DNA of 27,003 bases from an uncultured Polaromonas sp. (GTDB taxonomy: Bacteria; Pseudomonadota; Gammaproteobacteria; Burkholderiales; Burkholderiaceae). The stretch covers positions 1 through 27,003 of the forward strand of contig CAMLDT010000020.1 of NCBI GenBank assembly GCA_946479075.1. Direction: 5' to 3'. Under the pieces are notes generated by a model. That model was given only the letters and a program-made list of their open reading frames with translations. It was not told where the DNA came from and ran no database searches. This document shows positions 7,258 through 14,673 of the stretch, piece by piece. The position numbers and the translations under genes are program-made. The first letter of the stretch is position 1. Every line of letters begins with the position of its first letter.

Positions 7258-8394
7258 ATGGAACGCGACCAGGCCAGTAAATTCATCAACGACCTTTTGA
7301 AGCTGATGGTCAGCCGCAACGGCAGCGACCTGTTCATCACGGGGGACTTTCCGCCCGCCATGAAGGTCGATGGCAAGGTCACCAAGGTGTCGCCGCAGCC
7401 GCTCAACGCCAGCCACACGCTGGCGCTGGCCCGCGCGATCATGAACGACAAGCAGGCCGCCGAGTTCGAGCGCACCAAGGAGTGCAACTTCGCGATCTCG
7501 CCGCCCGGCGTCGGCCGTTTCCGCGTCAACGCCTTTATCCAGCAGGGCAAGGTCGGCATGGTGATGCGGGTGATCCCGGCCACACTGCCGACCATTGATG
7601 GCCTGGGTGTGCCGCAGGTGCTCAAGGACGTGGTGATGTCCAAGCGCGGCCTGTGCATCCTGGTCGGCGCCACCGGTTCGGGCAAGTCGACCACGCTGGC
7701 GGCCATGGTGGACTGGCGCAACGAAAACTCCTTCGGCCACATCATCACCATCGAGGACCCGGTGGAGTTTGTGCACCCGCACAAGAACTGCGTGGTCACG
7801 CAGCGCGAAGTGGGCCTGGACACCGACAGCTGGGAAGCCGCGCTGAAGAACACGCTGCGCCAGGCGCCGGACGTGATCCTGATGGGCGAGGTGCGCGACC
7901 GCGAGACCATGGAACATGCGGTGGCTTTTGCCGAAACCGGCCACCTGTGCCTGTGCACGCTGCACGCCAACAGCGCCAACCAGGCGCTGGACCGCATCAT
8001 CAACTTCTTCCCCGAAGAGCGCCGCGCGCAACTGCTGATGGACTTGTCGCTGAACATGAAAGCCATGATCTCGCAGCGCCTGGTGCCCAAGCAGGACAGC
8101 AAGGGCCGCGTGGCCGCGGTTGAAGTCATGCTGAACACGCCGCTGATCTCCGACCTGATCTTCAAGGGCGAAGTCTCCGAGATCAAGGAAATCATGAAGA
8201 AAAGCCGCAACCTCGGCATGCAGACTTTCGACCAGGCGCTGTTCGATGCCTTCGAAAGCAATGTCATCACCTACGAAGACGCGCTGCGCAACGCCGACTC
8301 GGTCAACGACCTGCGTTTGCAGATCAAGCTCAATTCGCAACGCGCGAAGACGCAGGATCTGGCCGCCGGCACCGAAAACATGGCCATCATTTAG
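7258..8394 (+). CDS. pilU: PilT-like type IV pilus ATPase PilU
   Basis: 378 residues, with ribosome site AAGAAGG ahead of ATG 7258. A PilT paralogue that works with PilT to drive forceful pilus retraction. Motifs: N-terminal GSDLFITGDFPPAMKVDGKV, Walker A GATGSGKST (137-145), Asp box TIEDPVEFVHPHKN, Walker B VILMGEVRDRETME, His box GHLCLCTLHANSANQALDRI, and a C-terminal LKFGEVSEIKEIM-like stretch (here IFKGEVSEIKEIMKKS). It lacks the AIRNLIRE motif of PilT, which separates the two paralogues. Its position directly after pilT is the usual one; co-transcription is likely unless the repeat hairpin between them acts as a terminator. Confidence 0.96.
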   Translation: MERDQASKFINDLLKLMVSRNGSDLFITGDFPPAMKVDGKVTKVSPQPLNASHTLALARAIMNDKQAAEFERTKECNFAISPPGVGRFRVNAFIQQGKVGMVMRVIPATLPTIDGLGVPQVLKDVVMSKRGLCILVGATGSGKSTTLAAMVDWRNENSFGHIITIEDPVEFVHPHKNCVVTQREVGLDTDSWEAALKNTLRQAPDVILMGEVRDRETMEHAVAFAETGHLCLCTLHANSANQALDRIINFFPEERRAQLLMDLSLNMKAMISQRLVPKQDSKGRVAAVEVMLNTPLISDLIFKGEVSEIKEIMKKSRNLGMQTFDQALFDAFESNVITYEDALRNADSVNDLRLQIKLNSQRAKTQDLAAGTENMAII

Positions 8395-8418
8395 GCTTTC
8401 CCCTCTTCAGCGAACCCC

Positions 8419-9333
8419 ATGAGCAGCACCAACCCCAAAACCTACGAACCCGCAACCTCCCGCAAAGTCGCCTTCCTCGGCCTGGGCGTGATGGGGTACC
8501 CGATGGCCGGCCACCTCGCGCTGGCCGGCCACCAGGTCACCGTCTACAACCGGACCGCTAGCAAATCCATAGCATGGTGCGCAGAGTACGCGGGGGCTGG
8601 AGCCCCAAAACATGCCTCAACGCCGCGTGAAGCTGCGCACGGCGCAGACATTGTCTTTTGCTGCGTCGGCAACGACGACGACCTGCGCGGCGTGACCCTG
8701 GGCGGGGACGGCGCATTTGCCGGCATGCAGCCGGGTGCGATTTTTGTCGATCACACCACGGCGTCGGCCAACGTGGCGCGCGAACTGTACGCGGCAGCGC
8801 AGGCGCTCAAGCTGCAATTTGTCGATGCACCGGTTTCCGGCGGACAGGCCGGCGCGCAAAACGGCGCGCTGACCGTCATGTGCGGCGGTGACGCAGCGGC
8901 TTTCGATGCGGTCAAACCGGCCGGCATGGCGTTTGCCAAAGCCTTCACCCTGATGGGCGCCAGCGGCGCCGGCCAGCTCACCAAGATGGTCAACCAGATC
9001 TGCATCGCCGGCCTGGTGCAGGGCCTGAGCGAAGCGGTTGCCTTCGGCCAGAAAGCCGGGCTGGACATGAACCAGGTGCTGGACGTGATCGGCAAGGGCG
9101 CGGCGCAAAGCTGGCAGCTGGACAACCGCGGCAAAACCATGGTGGCCGACAAGTTCGACTTCGGCTTTGCGGTGGACTGGATGCGCAAGGACCTGGGCCT
9201 GGTGCTGGACGAAGCCAAAAACAACGGCGCACGGCTGCCGGTGACCGCGCTGGTGGACCAGTTTTATGCCGATGTGCAGGCCCTGGGTGGCCAGCGCTGG
9301 GATACGTCCAGCTTGATACGCCGCTTGAAATAG
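8419..9333 (+). CDS. NAD(P)-dependent beta-hydroxyacid dehydrogenase, 3-hydroxyisobutyrate dehydrogenase / tartronate semialdehyde reductase type
   Basis: 304 residues. The N-terminal Rossmann motif is FLGLGVMGYPMAGHLALAGH (residues ~19-38), followed by TVYNRT. The substrate-binding signature DAPVSGGQAGAQNGALTVMCGG lies near residues 137-158. Catalytic Lys189 sits in GAGQLTKMVNQ, and the C-terminal helical domain ends in the family pattern D.S.L.R. Asn at TVYNRT suggests NADP rather than NAD preference, but that is weak evidence. Family members reduce or oxidise small beta-hydroxyacids; the substrate cannot be chosen here and no pathway genes are adjacent. Residues ~47-66 are encoded by a degenerate copy of the ~55-bp dispersed repeat. 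A GC-rich repeat and a terminator hairpin follow the stop. Confidence 0.88.
   Translation: MSSTNPKTYEPATSRKVAFLGLGVMGYPMAGHLALAGHQVTVYNRTASKSIAWCAEYAGAGAPKHASTPREAAHGADIVFCCVGNDDDLRGVTLGGDGAFAGMQPGAIFVDHTTASANVARELYAAAQALKLQFVDAPVSGGQAGAQNGALTVMCGGDAAAFDAVKPAGMAFAKAFTLMGASGAGQLTKMVNQICIAGLVQGLSEAVAFGQKAGLDMNQVLDVIGKGAAQSWQLDNRGKTMVADKFDFGFAVDWMRKDLGLVLDEAKNNGARLPVTALVDQFYADVQALGGQRWDTSSLIRRLK
8558..8615 (+). repeat. ~55-bp dispersed repeat, copy E (inside the dehydrogenase gene, degenerate)
   Basis: It reads GCTAGCAAATCCATAGCATG, then CGCAGAGTACGCGGGGGCTGG and a GAGCCCCAAAA tail. The GCTA-AAATC-ATAGC head and GGGGCTGGAG core match the family. In frame it encodes ASKSIAWCAEYAGAGAPKHA, between the cofactor-binding strand and the helix EAAHGADIVF. 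Confidence 0.5.
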
Positions 9334-9334
9334 C

Positions 9335-9437
9335 GCCCCTACGTTCGCTCGCTTCGCGCAGCTCTCTGCCCCCGAGGGGGCGCTGCACCTGCGGGCCGGC
9401 AGAGCCGGACCCGCGGCCCCTGCTTGAAAAAGAAAAG
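9335..9437 (+). repeat. GC-rich intergenic repeat, copy 2 (after the dehydrogenase gene)
   Basis: It begins CCCCTACGTTCGCTCGCTTC, has hairpin GCCCCCGAGGGGGC at 9368-9381, then GC-rich inverted segments and an A-rich end (TTGAAAAAGAAAAG). It starts within two bases of the upstream stop codon, as copy 1 starts a few bases after the pilT stop. Confidence 0.75.
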
Positions 9438-9476
9438 ATCCAGGCGCACTCGCTGCGGGGCGGTTGCGGGGCGCAC

Positions 9477-9506
9477 AAAAAAGCCGGCTTGCAGCCGGCT
9501 TTTCTT
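9477..9506. terminator. Bidirectional rho-independent terminator
   Basis: The stem AAGCCGGCTTGCAGCCGGCTT is flanked by an A-run on the left and TTTTCTTT on the right. It lies between the dehydrogenase gene (plus) and the BON lipoprotein gene (minus), so it can end transcripts from both sides. Confidence 0.85.
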
Positions 9507-9521
9507 TGAACTTGTTTTGCC

Positions 9522-10181
9522 TCAGGAGCGCGGGGTGGCAGGCGGTTGAGCCTTGGGCGGCAACAAGCGCTGCATTTCCTCTTCACTGATGATCTCCAGA
9601 ATCCGCACCACCTTCTGCACACCGCGGGCGCCGCGGGCGATTTCGGTGGCCCGGTCCGCCTCACGCTGGGTCACGCGGCCCATCAGGTACACCGTGCCGC
9701 GCTCGGTCACCACCTTGAAGGCATTGGCGTAGAGGTCCTTGGCGTCGATCAGCAGCGCCTTGACCTGGCCGGTGATCAGCACATCCGACGACCGCTGGAC
9801 CAGCGACGGGCTGTCGATGATGGCCAGTTCGTTGACCACACCGTTGACATTCTCCACGCGCGAGACCACCTGCTCGACCAGCTTTTTGTCGTTCTCGTTG
9901 AGCACCTCGCCGGTGAGCAGTACCTGCCGGTTGTAGCTGGTCACGCTGACGCGGGCACGGCTGCCGATGTTGTCGCGCAGGCGGGCCATGGCGCGCAGCT
10001 CGATGCCTTCATCTTCCAGTTGGGCACCGGAGGTGCGGCGGTCCATCGCCACCAGGGCGCCGCCAGCCGCGCCGCCGACCAGCAGCGGGAAGCAGGCTGT
10101 CAGGGAGCTGCCCACAACAGCGGCAGCGCAAGCCGCCAGCAGCAGGCGTTTGAAGGAGGGGGTGGGGGTGTTCGATTTCAT
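9522..10181 (-). CDS. dolP: Dual BON-domain outer-membrane lipoprotein (DolP/YraP type)
   Basis: 219 residues from ATG 10181; the codon before it is TTG, so the apparent longer start is not needed. The lipoprotein signal is KRLLLAACAAAVVGSSLTAC with lipidated Cys30. Two BON domains follow. The first is around RLRDNIGSRARVSVTSYNRQVLLTGEVLNENDKKLVEQVVSRVENVNGVVNEL, the second around QVKALLIDAKDLYANAFKVVTERGTVYLMGRVTQREADRATEIARGARGVQKVVRI. A Pro-rich tail ends the protein. E. coli DolP maintains outer-membrane integrity by binding anionic phospholipids at division sites. The gene overlaps the diaA stop by one base (TGATG), so translation is probably coupled. The order yraN-diaA-dolP is the same as in E. 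coli. Confidence 0.9.
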   Translation of the reverse strand: MKSNTPTPSFKRLLLAACAAAVVGSSLTACFPLLVGGAAGGALVAMDRRTSGAQLEDEGIELRAMARLRDNIGSRARVSVTSYNRQVLLTGEVLNENDKKLVEQVVSRVENVNGVVNELAIIDSPSLVQRSSDVLITGQVKALLIDAKDLYANAFKVVTERGTVYLMGRVTQREADRATEIARGARGVQKVVRILEIISEEEMQRLLPPKAQPPATPRS

Positions 10182-10777
10182 CAAGGACTTTCCTGGTCAC
10201 CAAGTAATTGGGCATCCACGCCATCACAAATGCAGTGAAGGGTCAGCAGATGGACTTCCTGAATACGCGCCGTGCGGTCGTGCGGCACGCAGATATGCAC
10301 ATCGGTTTCGCGCAGCGCAGCGCTCATTTTTCCACCGCCCTTGCCGGTCAGCGCCACCACGGTCATCTCGCGCTCGTGCGCAGCTTCAATGGCCGCCAGC
10401 ACATTGGCCGAGTTGCCGCTGGTGCTCATCGCCAGCAACACGTCACCGGCGACGCCGAGCGCACGCACCTGCTTGGAAAAAATCACGCTGAAGTCGTAAT
10501 CGTTGCCAATCGCCGTCAGGATGGAGCTGTCGGTGGTCAGCGCAATCGCGCCGAGCTCGGGGCGTTCGCGTTCAAAACGCCCGACAAACTCGGCCGCAAA
10601 ATGCTGGGCATCGGCCGCCGAGCCGCCGTTGCCGCAGGCCAGAACCTTGCCGCCGCTGGTGACGCTGGCCAGGATGGCCTGCACCGCGGCAGCAATCGGC
10701 TTGGAGAGGGTCTGGGCGGCCTGGTATTTCAGGTCGGCACTGTCGATGAAGTGCTGTTCGATGCGTTGTTCAAGCAT
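10181..10777 (-). CDS. diaA: SIS-domain protein, DnaA initiator-associating protein DiaA / phosphoheptose isomerase-like
   Basis: 198 residues. One sugar-isomerase (SIS) domain with [32 protein letters not shown] (residues 42-72), [35 protein letters not shown] and the C-terminal [16 protein letters not shown]. The sequence resembles both DiaA, which binds DnaA and promotes timely replication initiation, and GmhA, which makes heptose for LPS. The neighbourhood (yraN upstream, BON lipoprotein downstream, divergent rsmI) matches E. coli diaA/yraO and favours DiaA. Annotation pipelines often call this a phosphoheptose isomerase, so the assignment rests mainly on synteny. Confidence 0.82.
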   Translation of the reverse strand: MLEQRIEQHFIDSADLKYQAAQTLSKPIAAAVQAILASVTSGGKVLACGNGGSAADAQHFAAEFVGRFERERPELGAIALTTDSSILTAIGNDYDFSVIFSKQVRALGVAGDVLLAMSTSGNSANVLAAIEAAHEREMTVVALTGKGGGKMSAALRETDVHICVPHDRTARIQEVHLLTLHCICDGVDAQLLGDQESP

Positions 10778-10903
10778 GGGGCAATGATACCGGGTCGGTT
10801 ATTTCAAAATCACGCTGGCACGGCCGCGGGCCGCATCACGCAATGCATGGTTACAAAATCGGGGCGCCCCGGCCGATCACAAGCGGCCCCGTGCAAATCG
10901 CCG

Positions 10904-11344
10904 TCAATCTGCGCTGAAGGCCGCCTGCAGCCATTCGATGCTCACGCCGCCTGGCGTCTCGCTGGTTCCCTGCACCAGCACGACATCAAAGCGGCAGGGC
11001 GGCGGCGTGGCAAAACGCATCAGGTAGTGGCGCGCCGCAAAAATGATGCGCCGCTGCTTGCTCAGGCCGATGCTGGCGCCTGCGCCGCCGTGCGAGCCGC
11101 TTTTGCGCTGCCGCACTTCGACGAAGACCAGGGTGCCGTCGGGCGCGTTCATGATCAGGTCCACCTCACCGCCGCCGCGGCCCGGCGTGCGGTAATTGGC
11201 CTGAACCAGCGTCAACCCGGCGCGCACCAGATGAGCCCGCGCCAGCGATTCGGCGGCGTCACCAAGCCGCTTGGTGGTAATCTGGCCCGGCTGACCGCCC
11301 GCGGTGGACGGCGCCTTTGCAACCTGTTTTCTGGAAAACCACAT
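10904..11344 (-). CDS. yraN: YraN family (UPF0102) putative endonuclease-fold protein
   Basis: 146 residues from ATG 11344 (MWFSRKQVAK); an in-frame upstream start would run into rsmI. The UPF0102 core is visible: KRLGDAAESLARAHLVRAGLTLVQANYR, GEVDLIM and LVFVEVRQRKSGSHGGAGASIGLSKQRRI. The GEVDLI...VFVEVR pattern is the E-x-D...ExK-like arrangement of the PD-(D/E)XK nuclease fold, although the last residue is Arg here. The exact role is unknown. Its ATG shares one base with the proposed TTG start of the divergent rsmI. A spacer of 126 bp separates it from diaA, with no clear terminator. Confidence 0.9.
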   Translation of the reverse strand: MWFSRKQVAKAPSTAGGQPGQITTKRLGDAAESLARAHLVRAGLTLVQANYRTPGRGGGEVDLIMNAPDGTLVFVEVRQRKSGSHGGAGASIGLSKQRRIIFAARHYLMRFATPPPCRFDVVLVQGTSETPGGVSIEWLQAAFSAD

Positions 11345-12234
11345 TGAACGCTTCCTTCGACCTGTCACTCGCGGCCGCCCGCGCTGCGGCGGGCATGCAG
11401 CATTATCCCGAAGCCGCGCTGTATGTGGTGGCCACGCCCATCGGCAACCTGTCGGACATCAGCCTGCGCGCGCTGCATGTGCTGCAGCTGGTGCACGCCA
11501 TTGCCTGTGAGGACACGCGCCACACGCAGACCATGCTGCGCCAGTACGGCATCGACAAACCGCTGCTGCCGGTGCACGAACACAACGAGGCGCAAGCGGC
11601 CGGCGGCGTAATTGATCGCCTGCAGCGCGGCGAGCGGGTGGCCTACGTCAGCGACGCCGGCACACCCGCGGTCAGCGACCCTGGCGCGCGGCTGGTGGCG
11701 GCCGTGCGTGCCGCCGGGCTGACCATCCTGCCCTTGCCGGGCGCGAGCAGCGTGACCGCCGCGCTGAGCGTGGCCGGCATCAGCGGCGAGCCGGGCTTTG
11801 TATTTGCCGGCTTCCTGCCGTCCAAAGCTGCCGAGCGCGAACAGGCCGTGCTGGCCCTGCAGGCTGACAGCCGCGCCGTCATCATTCTTGAAGCGCCACA
11901 CCGGATCGAGGCGCTGGCACGTGCGATGGCGCCCCTGGGGTCACGGCTGATCACGGTCGGCCGGGAGCTGACCAAGCAGTTCGAGGAAATCACCACCGTC
12001 GCTGCGCAGGACTTCAGTGCCTGGCTGGCGGCAGGCAGCCAACGCACGCGCGGCGAGTTCGCGCTGGTGCTGCACCCGGGTGAAGAAACACCGGCTTCGG
12101 GCGACAGTGATCGTGTGCTGAAACTGCTGCTGGCCGAGTTGCCGCTCAAGACCGCCGTGAAGCTGGCCGCGGACATCACGGGCGCGCCGCGCAACGAGTT
12201 GTACGAAGCGGCGCTGGCGCTCAAGAAAACCTGA
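11344..12234 (+). CDS. rsmI: 16S rRNA (cytidine(1402)-2'-O)-methyltransferase RsmI
   Basis: Methylates the ribose of C1402 in 16S rRNA using SAM, fine-tuning the P-site. Motifs of the tetrapyrrole-methylase fold: LYVVATPIGNLSDISLRAL, ACEDTRHTQTMLRQYGI, HEHNE, VAYVSDAGTPAVSDPGARLV, LPLPGASSVTAALSVAG, FAGFLPSK, ILEAPHRIEAL, VGRELTKQFEE, RGEFALVLHPGEE and the C-terminal helix AVKLAADITGAPRNELYEAALAL. The start is uncertain. TTG 11344 (NASFDLSLAAA) has GGAAAA about nine bases upstream; ATG 11395 (MQHYPEAALYVV) is the alternative and still leaves a complete domain. Divergent from yraN as in E. coli. Confidence 0.94.
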   Translation: MNASFDLSLAAARAAAGMQHYPEAALYVVATPIGNLSDISLRALHVLQLVHAIACEDTRHTQTMLRQYGIDKPLLPVHEHNEAQAAGGVIDRLQRGERVAYVSDAGTPAVSDPGARLVAAVRAAGLTILPLPGASSVTAALSVAGISGEPGFVFAGFLPSKAAEREQAVLALQADSRAVIILEAPHRIEALARAMAPLGSRLITVGRELTKQFEEITTVAAQDFSAWLAAGSQRTRGEFALVLHPGEETPASGDSDRVLKLLLAELPLKTAVKLAADITGAPRNELYEAALALKKT

Positions 12235-12252
12235 GGGCGTGCCGGGGCCGGC

Positions 12253-12744
12253 TCAGGGCGTGTCCACCACCATGCTGGGGCGCTCTTCCACACCGGCATG
12301 CGCCTTTTGCACGACCTGGTTGCCGTCGAGATATACCCAGTAAAACATGTCCTGTAGACCGTACCAGCGGTAGGTCAGGATGTCGCCGTTCCAGGAGCCC
12401 ACGCGTTCGACCCGCGCGGGCCGGCCAAATTCGCGCAGCACGTCGTCCCGGGTCCATTGCCCCGGGGCGATGCGTTCAAAGTCTTTTTCGGTCAGCACCT
12501 GCCGCACGCTGGCCACACGACCCGCAACGTCCAGGTCCACCATGAAGGCATACTGCCCGCTCGGCTGGCCGGAGTATTGCAGCCGCGTGCCCTGCTTCAA
12601 GCTGACGGCCGCCGTCGGCGGGCCCATGGTCGCCACCACGTCTTCGCGTGACATGCCGGGCTTGACCGAGCTGATCGGAAAAACGGAACAGCCGGCCAGC
12701 CAGAGCACGGCACCGGCCAGAAGCAGGGTTTTGAAGGTTTTCAT
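12253..12744 (-). CDS. BamE/SmpA-OmlA-like outer-membrane lipoprotein
   Basis: 163 residues. The signal peptide and lipobox are KTLLLAGAVLWLAGCS, with lipidated Cys19. The mature region has VKPGMSREDVVATMGPPTAAV and, later, IAPGQWTRDDVLREFGRPARVERV. Each resembles the G-M-(T/S)-xx-V-xxxxGxP motif of the SmpA/OmlA (BamE-like) fold, so the protein looks like two such repeats. It ends with a Trp/Tyr-rich strand (ILTYRWYGLQDMFYWVYLD). True BamE is about 110-120 residues with one domain, so this is more likely a relative than the BAM subunit itself. It converges on rsmI and diverges from the methyltransferase gene; the 140-bp upstream spacer shows no confident promoter. Confidence 0.82.
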   Translation of the reverse strand: MKTFKTLLLAGAVLWLAGCSVFPISSVKPGMSREDVVATMGPPTAAVSLKQGTRLQYSGQPSGQYAFMVDLDVAGRVASVRQVLTEKDFERIAPGQWTRDDVLREFGRPARVERVGSWNGDILTYRWYGLQDMFYWVYLDGNQVVQKAHAGVEERPSMVVDTP

Positions 12745-12884
12745 GAGAGATGTCCTTGTACGGTGCGCTGCAAATCACGGGCAGGAAGCCATGGGGTGGT
12801 TGGCACCCTTTATACATGGCTCCCCCGTGTTCTGCAGAGACCCCGGCCTGGCGCCGCAAGTTCCCGCCAACGACAATCAGGCGC

Positions 12885-13490
12885 ATGGACAAACCCCACG
12901 CCCCCGCCACCGACAGAAACCGCGAACCGATTCTGGAGGTTCTGCGCGAACGCTTCGCCGACCGCCGCGCCGTGCTGGAAATCGGCAGTGGTACGGGCCA
13001 GCACGCAGCCTATTTTGCGAAAGCCCTGCCCTGGCTGGGCTGGCAGTCCTCCGACATGGCCGACAAGCTGCCGGGCATCCGGCTCTGGCTGGACGACTCT
13101 GGTCTTCCCAACACGCCGCCGCCTGTCGAAATCGACCTGCGCCACCCCTGGCCAACGCTGGCTTTTGACGCGGTGTTCAGCGCCAACACCCTGCACATCA
13201 TGGGCTGGCCTGAGGTGCAGCAGTTGTTCGTCGAACTCGGCAGGCGTATGCCGTCGGGCGGCCTGCTCACGGTCTACGGGCCCTTCAATTACAAGGGGCA
13301 ATTCACCAGCGACAGCAATGCGCGTTTTGACGCCTCGCTGCGTGCAGGCACCCCGGCCAGCGGCTTGCGTGATTTTGAAAAGGTGAACGCACTCGCCGAA
13401 AACGCCGGCCTGGTGCTGCTGGAAGACCGCGCCATGCCGGCCAACAACCGCTGCATCAGCTGGCAGCGAAGCCCGGACAAAGGCGTCTAG
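12885..13490 (+). CDS. DUF938-type SAM-dependent methyltransferase
   Basis: 201 residues from ATG 12885 (MDKPHAPATDRNREPIL); the reading frame is open further upstream but homology starts here. Class I methyltransferase: motif I VLEIGSGTGQHAAYFAKALP, then LGWQSSDMADKLPGI, FDAVFSANTLHIMGWPEVQQLF and LLTVYGPFNYKGQFTSDSNARFDASLR, which is characteristic of DUF938 proteins. The end ENAGLVLLEDRAMPANN is the usual family C-terminus. The substrate is unknown for the family. Its stop TAG overlaps the stop of the convergent exonuclease gene in the palindrome CTAG (13487-13490). Confidence 0.88.
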   Translation: MDKPHAPATDRNREPILEVLRERFADRRAVLEIGSGTGQHAAYFAKALPWLGWQSSDMADKLPGIRLWLDDSGLPNTPPPVEIDLRHPWPTLAFDAVFSANTLHIMGWPEVQQLFVELGRRMPSGGLLTVYGPFNYKGQFTSDSNARFDASLRAGTPASGLRDFEKVNALAENAGLVLLEDRAMPANNRCISWQRSPDKGV

Positions 13491-14536
13491 AGCGCCCGCA
13501 CGCTGCGCTTGCCGGGACGTGAGGAATAACGCACGCCGGCATCCAGTTCTTCAATCTGTAGCTGCGCGGCACGGTTGGCATACACCTCGGCCTTGAGCCA
13601 GCTGCATTCGGCGTGCAAGCCGGCTTCATCCGCCAGGCGGGTGTGCCAGACCCGACCGGTCCCGTCCCAGCGGTAGCCCCTGGCCTTGAGCAGGTCCTTG
13701 GCCTCGAACGGCGCAGCGGTCGCCTGTAGCCGGTAGCTCACCTGGCCAGCAGCCGCCAGCAGACAGGCCAGCCCGTTCTGCCCCGACGACAGCGGGTTGC
13801 CCAGCACCGCCAGCAGGGCATGGCAATCCATTTCGGCGCGGTGCGCATCGTAAAACCAGCCCAGTTCCATCGCCAGCTGCGTGAGCTTGGCCGAGCTGCG
13901 TCCTTCCTTTTTCCAGTCCAGGTCGGCGAAGGAGCAGGCCCAGGGGAGCTGCGCAAATTGCGGCAGCCGGGCCTCGGCAAAAGGCCGGTCAAAACCGGCG
14001 TTGTGGGCCAGCACCAGGCCGGCGCCCTCCAGCATGGCGGCCACCCGCTGCTCGTCAATGCGCTGGCCGCGCACCATCTCGTGGGTGATGCCGGTCAGCG
14101 CCTGGATCTCGGCGGGTATCGGCATGCCGGGGTCTTCCAGCCCGTCGTAGACATCGACGCGGCCGGTCGGCAGGCCGGTCGCGGTTTCCACATCGACGGC
14201 CAACAAGGCCAGCTCCATGATGCGGTCGCGCGAGGCATCGAGTCCGGTGGTTTCGGTGTCGAGGATCAGCACCCGCGTGACCGGCCCGGTGGGCTGGTGC
14301 GCAAATTCCGTGACCACCGGCAGGCGCCGCAGCACACGGTAGTCGGCATGGCTGTCGAGCAGGCGCGCCATGTCTTGCGGCAACAGCGCAGCGGCAGGTT
14401 CGGCGGAGACAGATGCCCTGCTCTTTTGAGGGCGGGAAGGTTTGCCTGTGGCAGGAAGGGCCGGCTCATCCGCCCCATCGCCAAAGCCGAAACCAAGCTG
14501 ACCGGAAACCGGCACGTTAGCGTCTGCCTCGTTCAT
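13487..14536 (-). CDS. 3'-5' exonuclease, DnaQ/DEDDh family (Pol III epsilon-like)
   Basis: 349 residues from ATG 14536 (MNEADANVPVSGQLGFG). A low-complexity N-terminus of ~60 residues precedes the nuclease. All four DEDDh residues are visible: Asp93 and Glu95 in LILDTETTGLD, Asp183 in HNAGFDRPF, and His232/Asp237 in AHRAEMDCHALL. The C-terminal ~100 residues (KDLLKARGYRWDGTGRVWHT...EVYANR) form an additional conserved domain often attached to this exonuclease type in Burkholderiales. It is too long and divergent to be the replicative epsilon subunit, so repair or RNA/DNA trimming is likely, but the substrate is not shown. The gene ends just inside the left border of the tRNA-Arg island and is not disrupted. 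Confidence 0.87.
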   Translation of the reverse strand: MNEADANVPVSGQLGFGFGDGADEPALPATGKPSRPQKSRASVSAEPAAALLPQDMARLLDSHADYRVLRRLPVVTEFAHQPTGPVTRVLILDTETTGLDASRDRIMELALLAVDVETATGLPTGRVDVYDGLEDPGMPIPAEIQALTGITHEMVRGQRIDEQRVAAMLEGAGLVLAHNAGFDRPFAEARLPQFAQLPWACSFADLDWKKEGRSSAKLTQLAMELGWFYDAHRAEMDCHALLAVLGNPLSSGQNGLACLLAAAGQVSYRLQATAAPFEAKDLLKARGYRWDGTGRVWHTRLADEAGLHAECSWLKAEVYANRAAQLQIEELDAGVRYSSRPGKRSVRAL

Positions 14537-14571
14537 GGTGGCCTTCAGGCGATGTGTCGGTGTAGAAAGGC

Positions 14572-14605
14572 GGTGGTGCGGCTGGCGGGGATCGAACCCA
14601 CGACC
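14572..14605. repeat. Left att site of the island (34-bp direct repeat; tRNA-Arg 3' fragment)
   Basis: This sequence, starting GGTGGTGCGGCTGGCGGGGA, is identical over 34 bases to 21161-21194. It holds the CCA end, acceptor 3' strand and T-arm of tRNA-Arg on the minus strand. The rest of a tRNA does not follow (ATCCGCTCC instead of the anticodon arm). It is therefore the duplicated attachment core left by integration. Confidence 0.92.
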
Positions 14606-14673
14606 ATCCGCTCCCACAGCACGGTTAAAAGAGCGTCTTTTGTAGCACGCTTTCGTAAGACTCTCGGCGCTCG

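Noticed and set aside
10778..10903. A small RNA or terminator between diaA and yraN
   Set aside because: There are short GC palindromes (for example GGGGCGCCCC) but no stem with a T-run and no promoter that I could support.
14572..14605. A second tRNA-Arg gene at the left border
   Set aside because: Only the T-arm, acceptor 3' strand and CCA are present; the anticodon and D arms are missing, so it is the att duplication.
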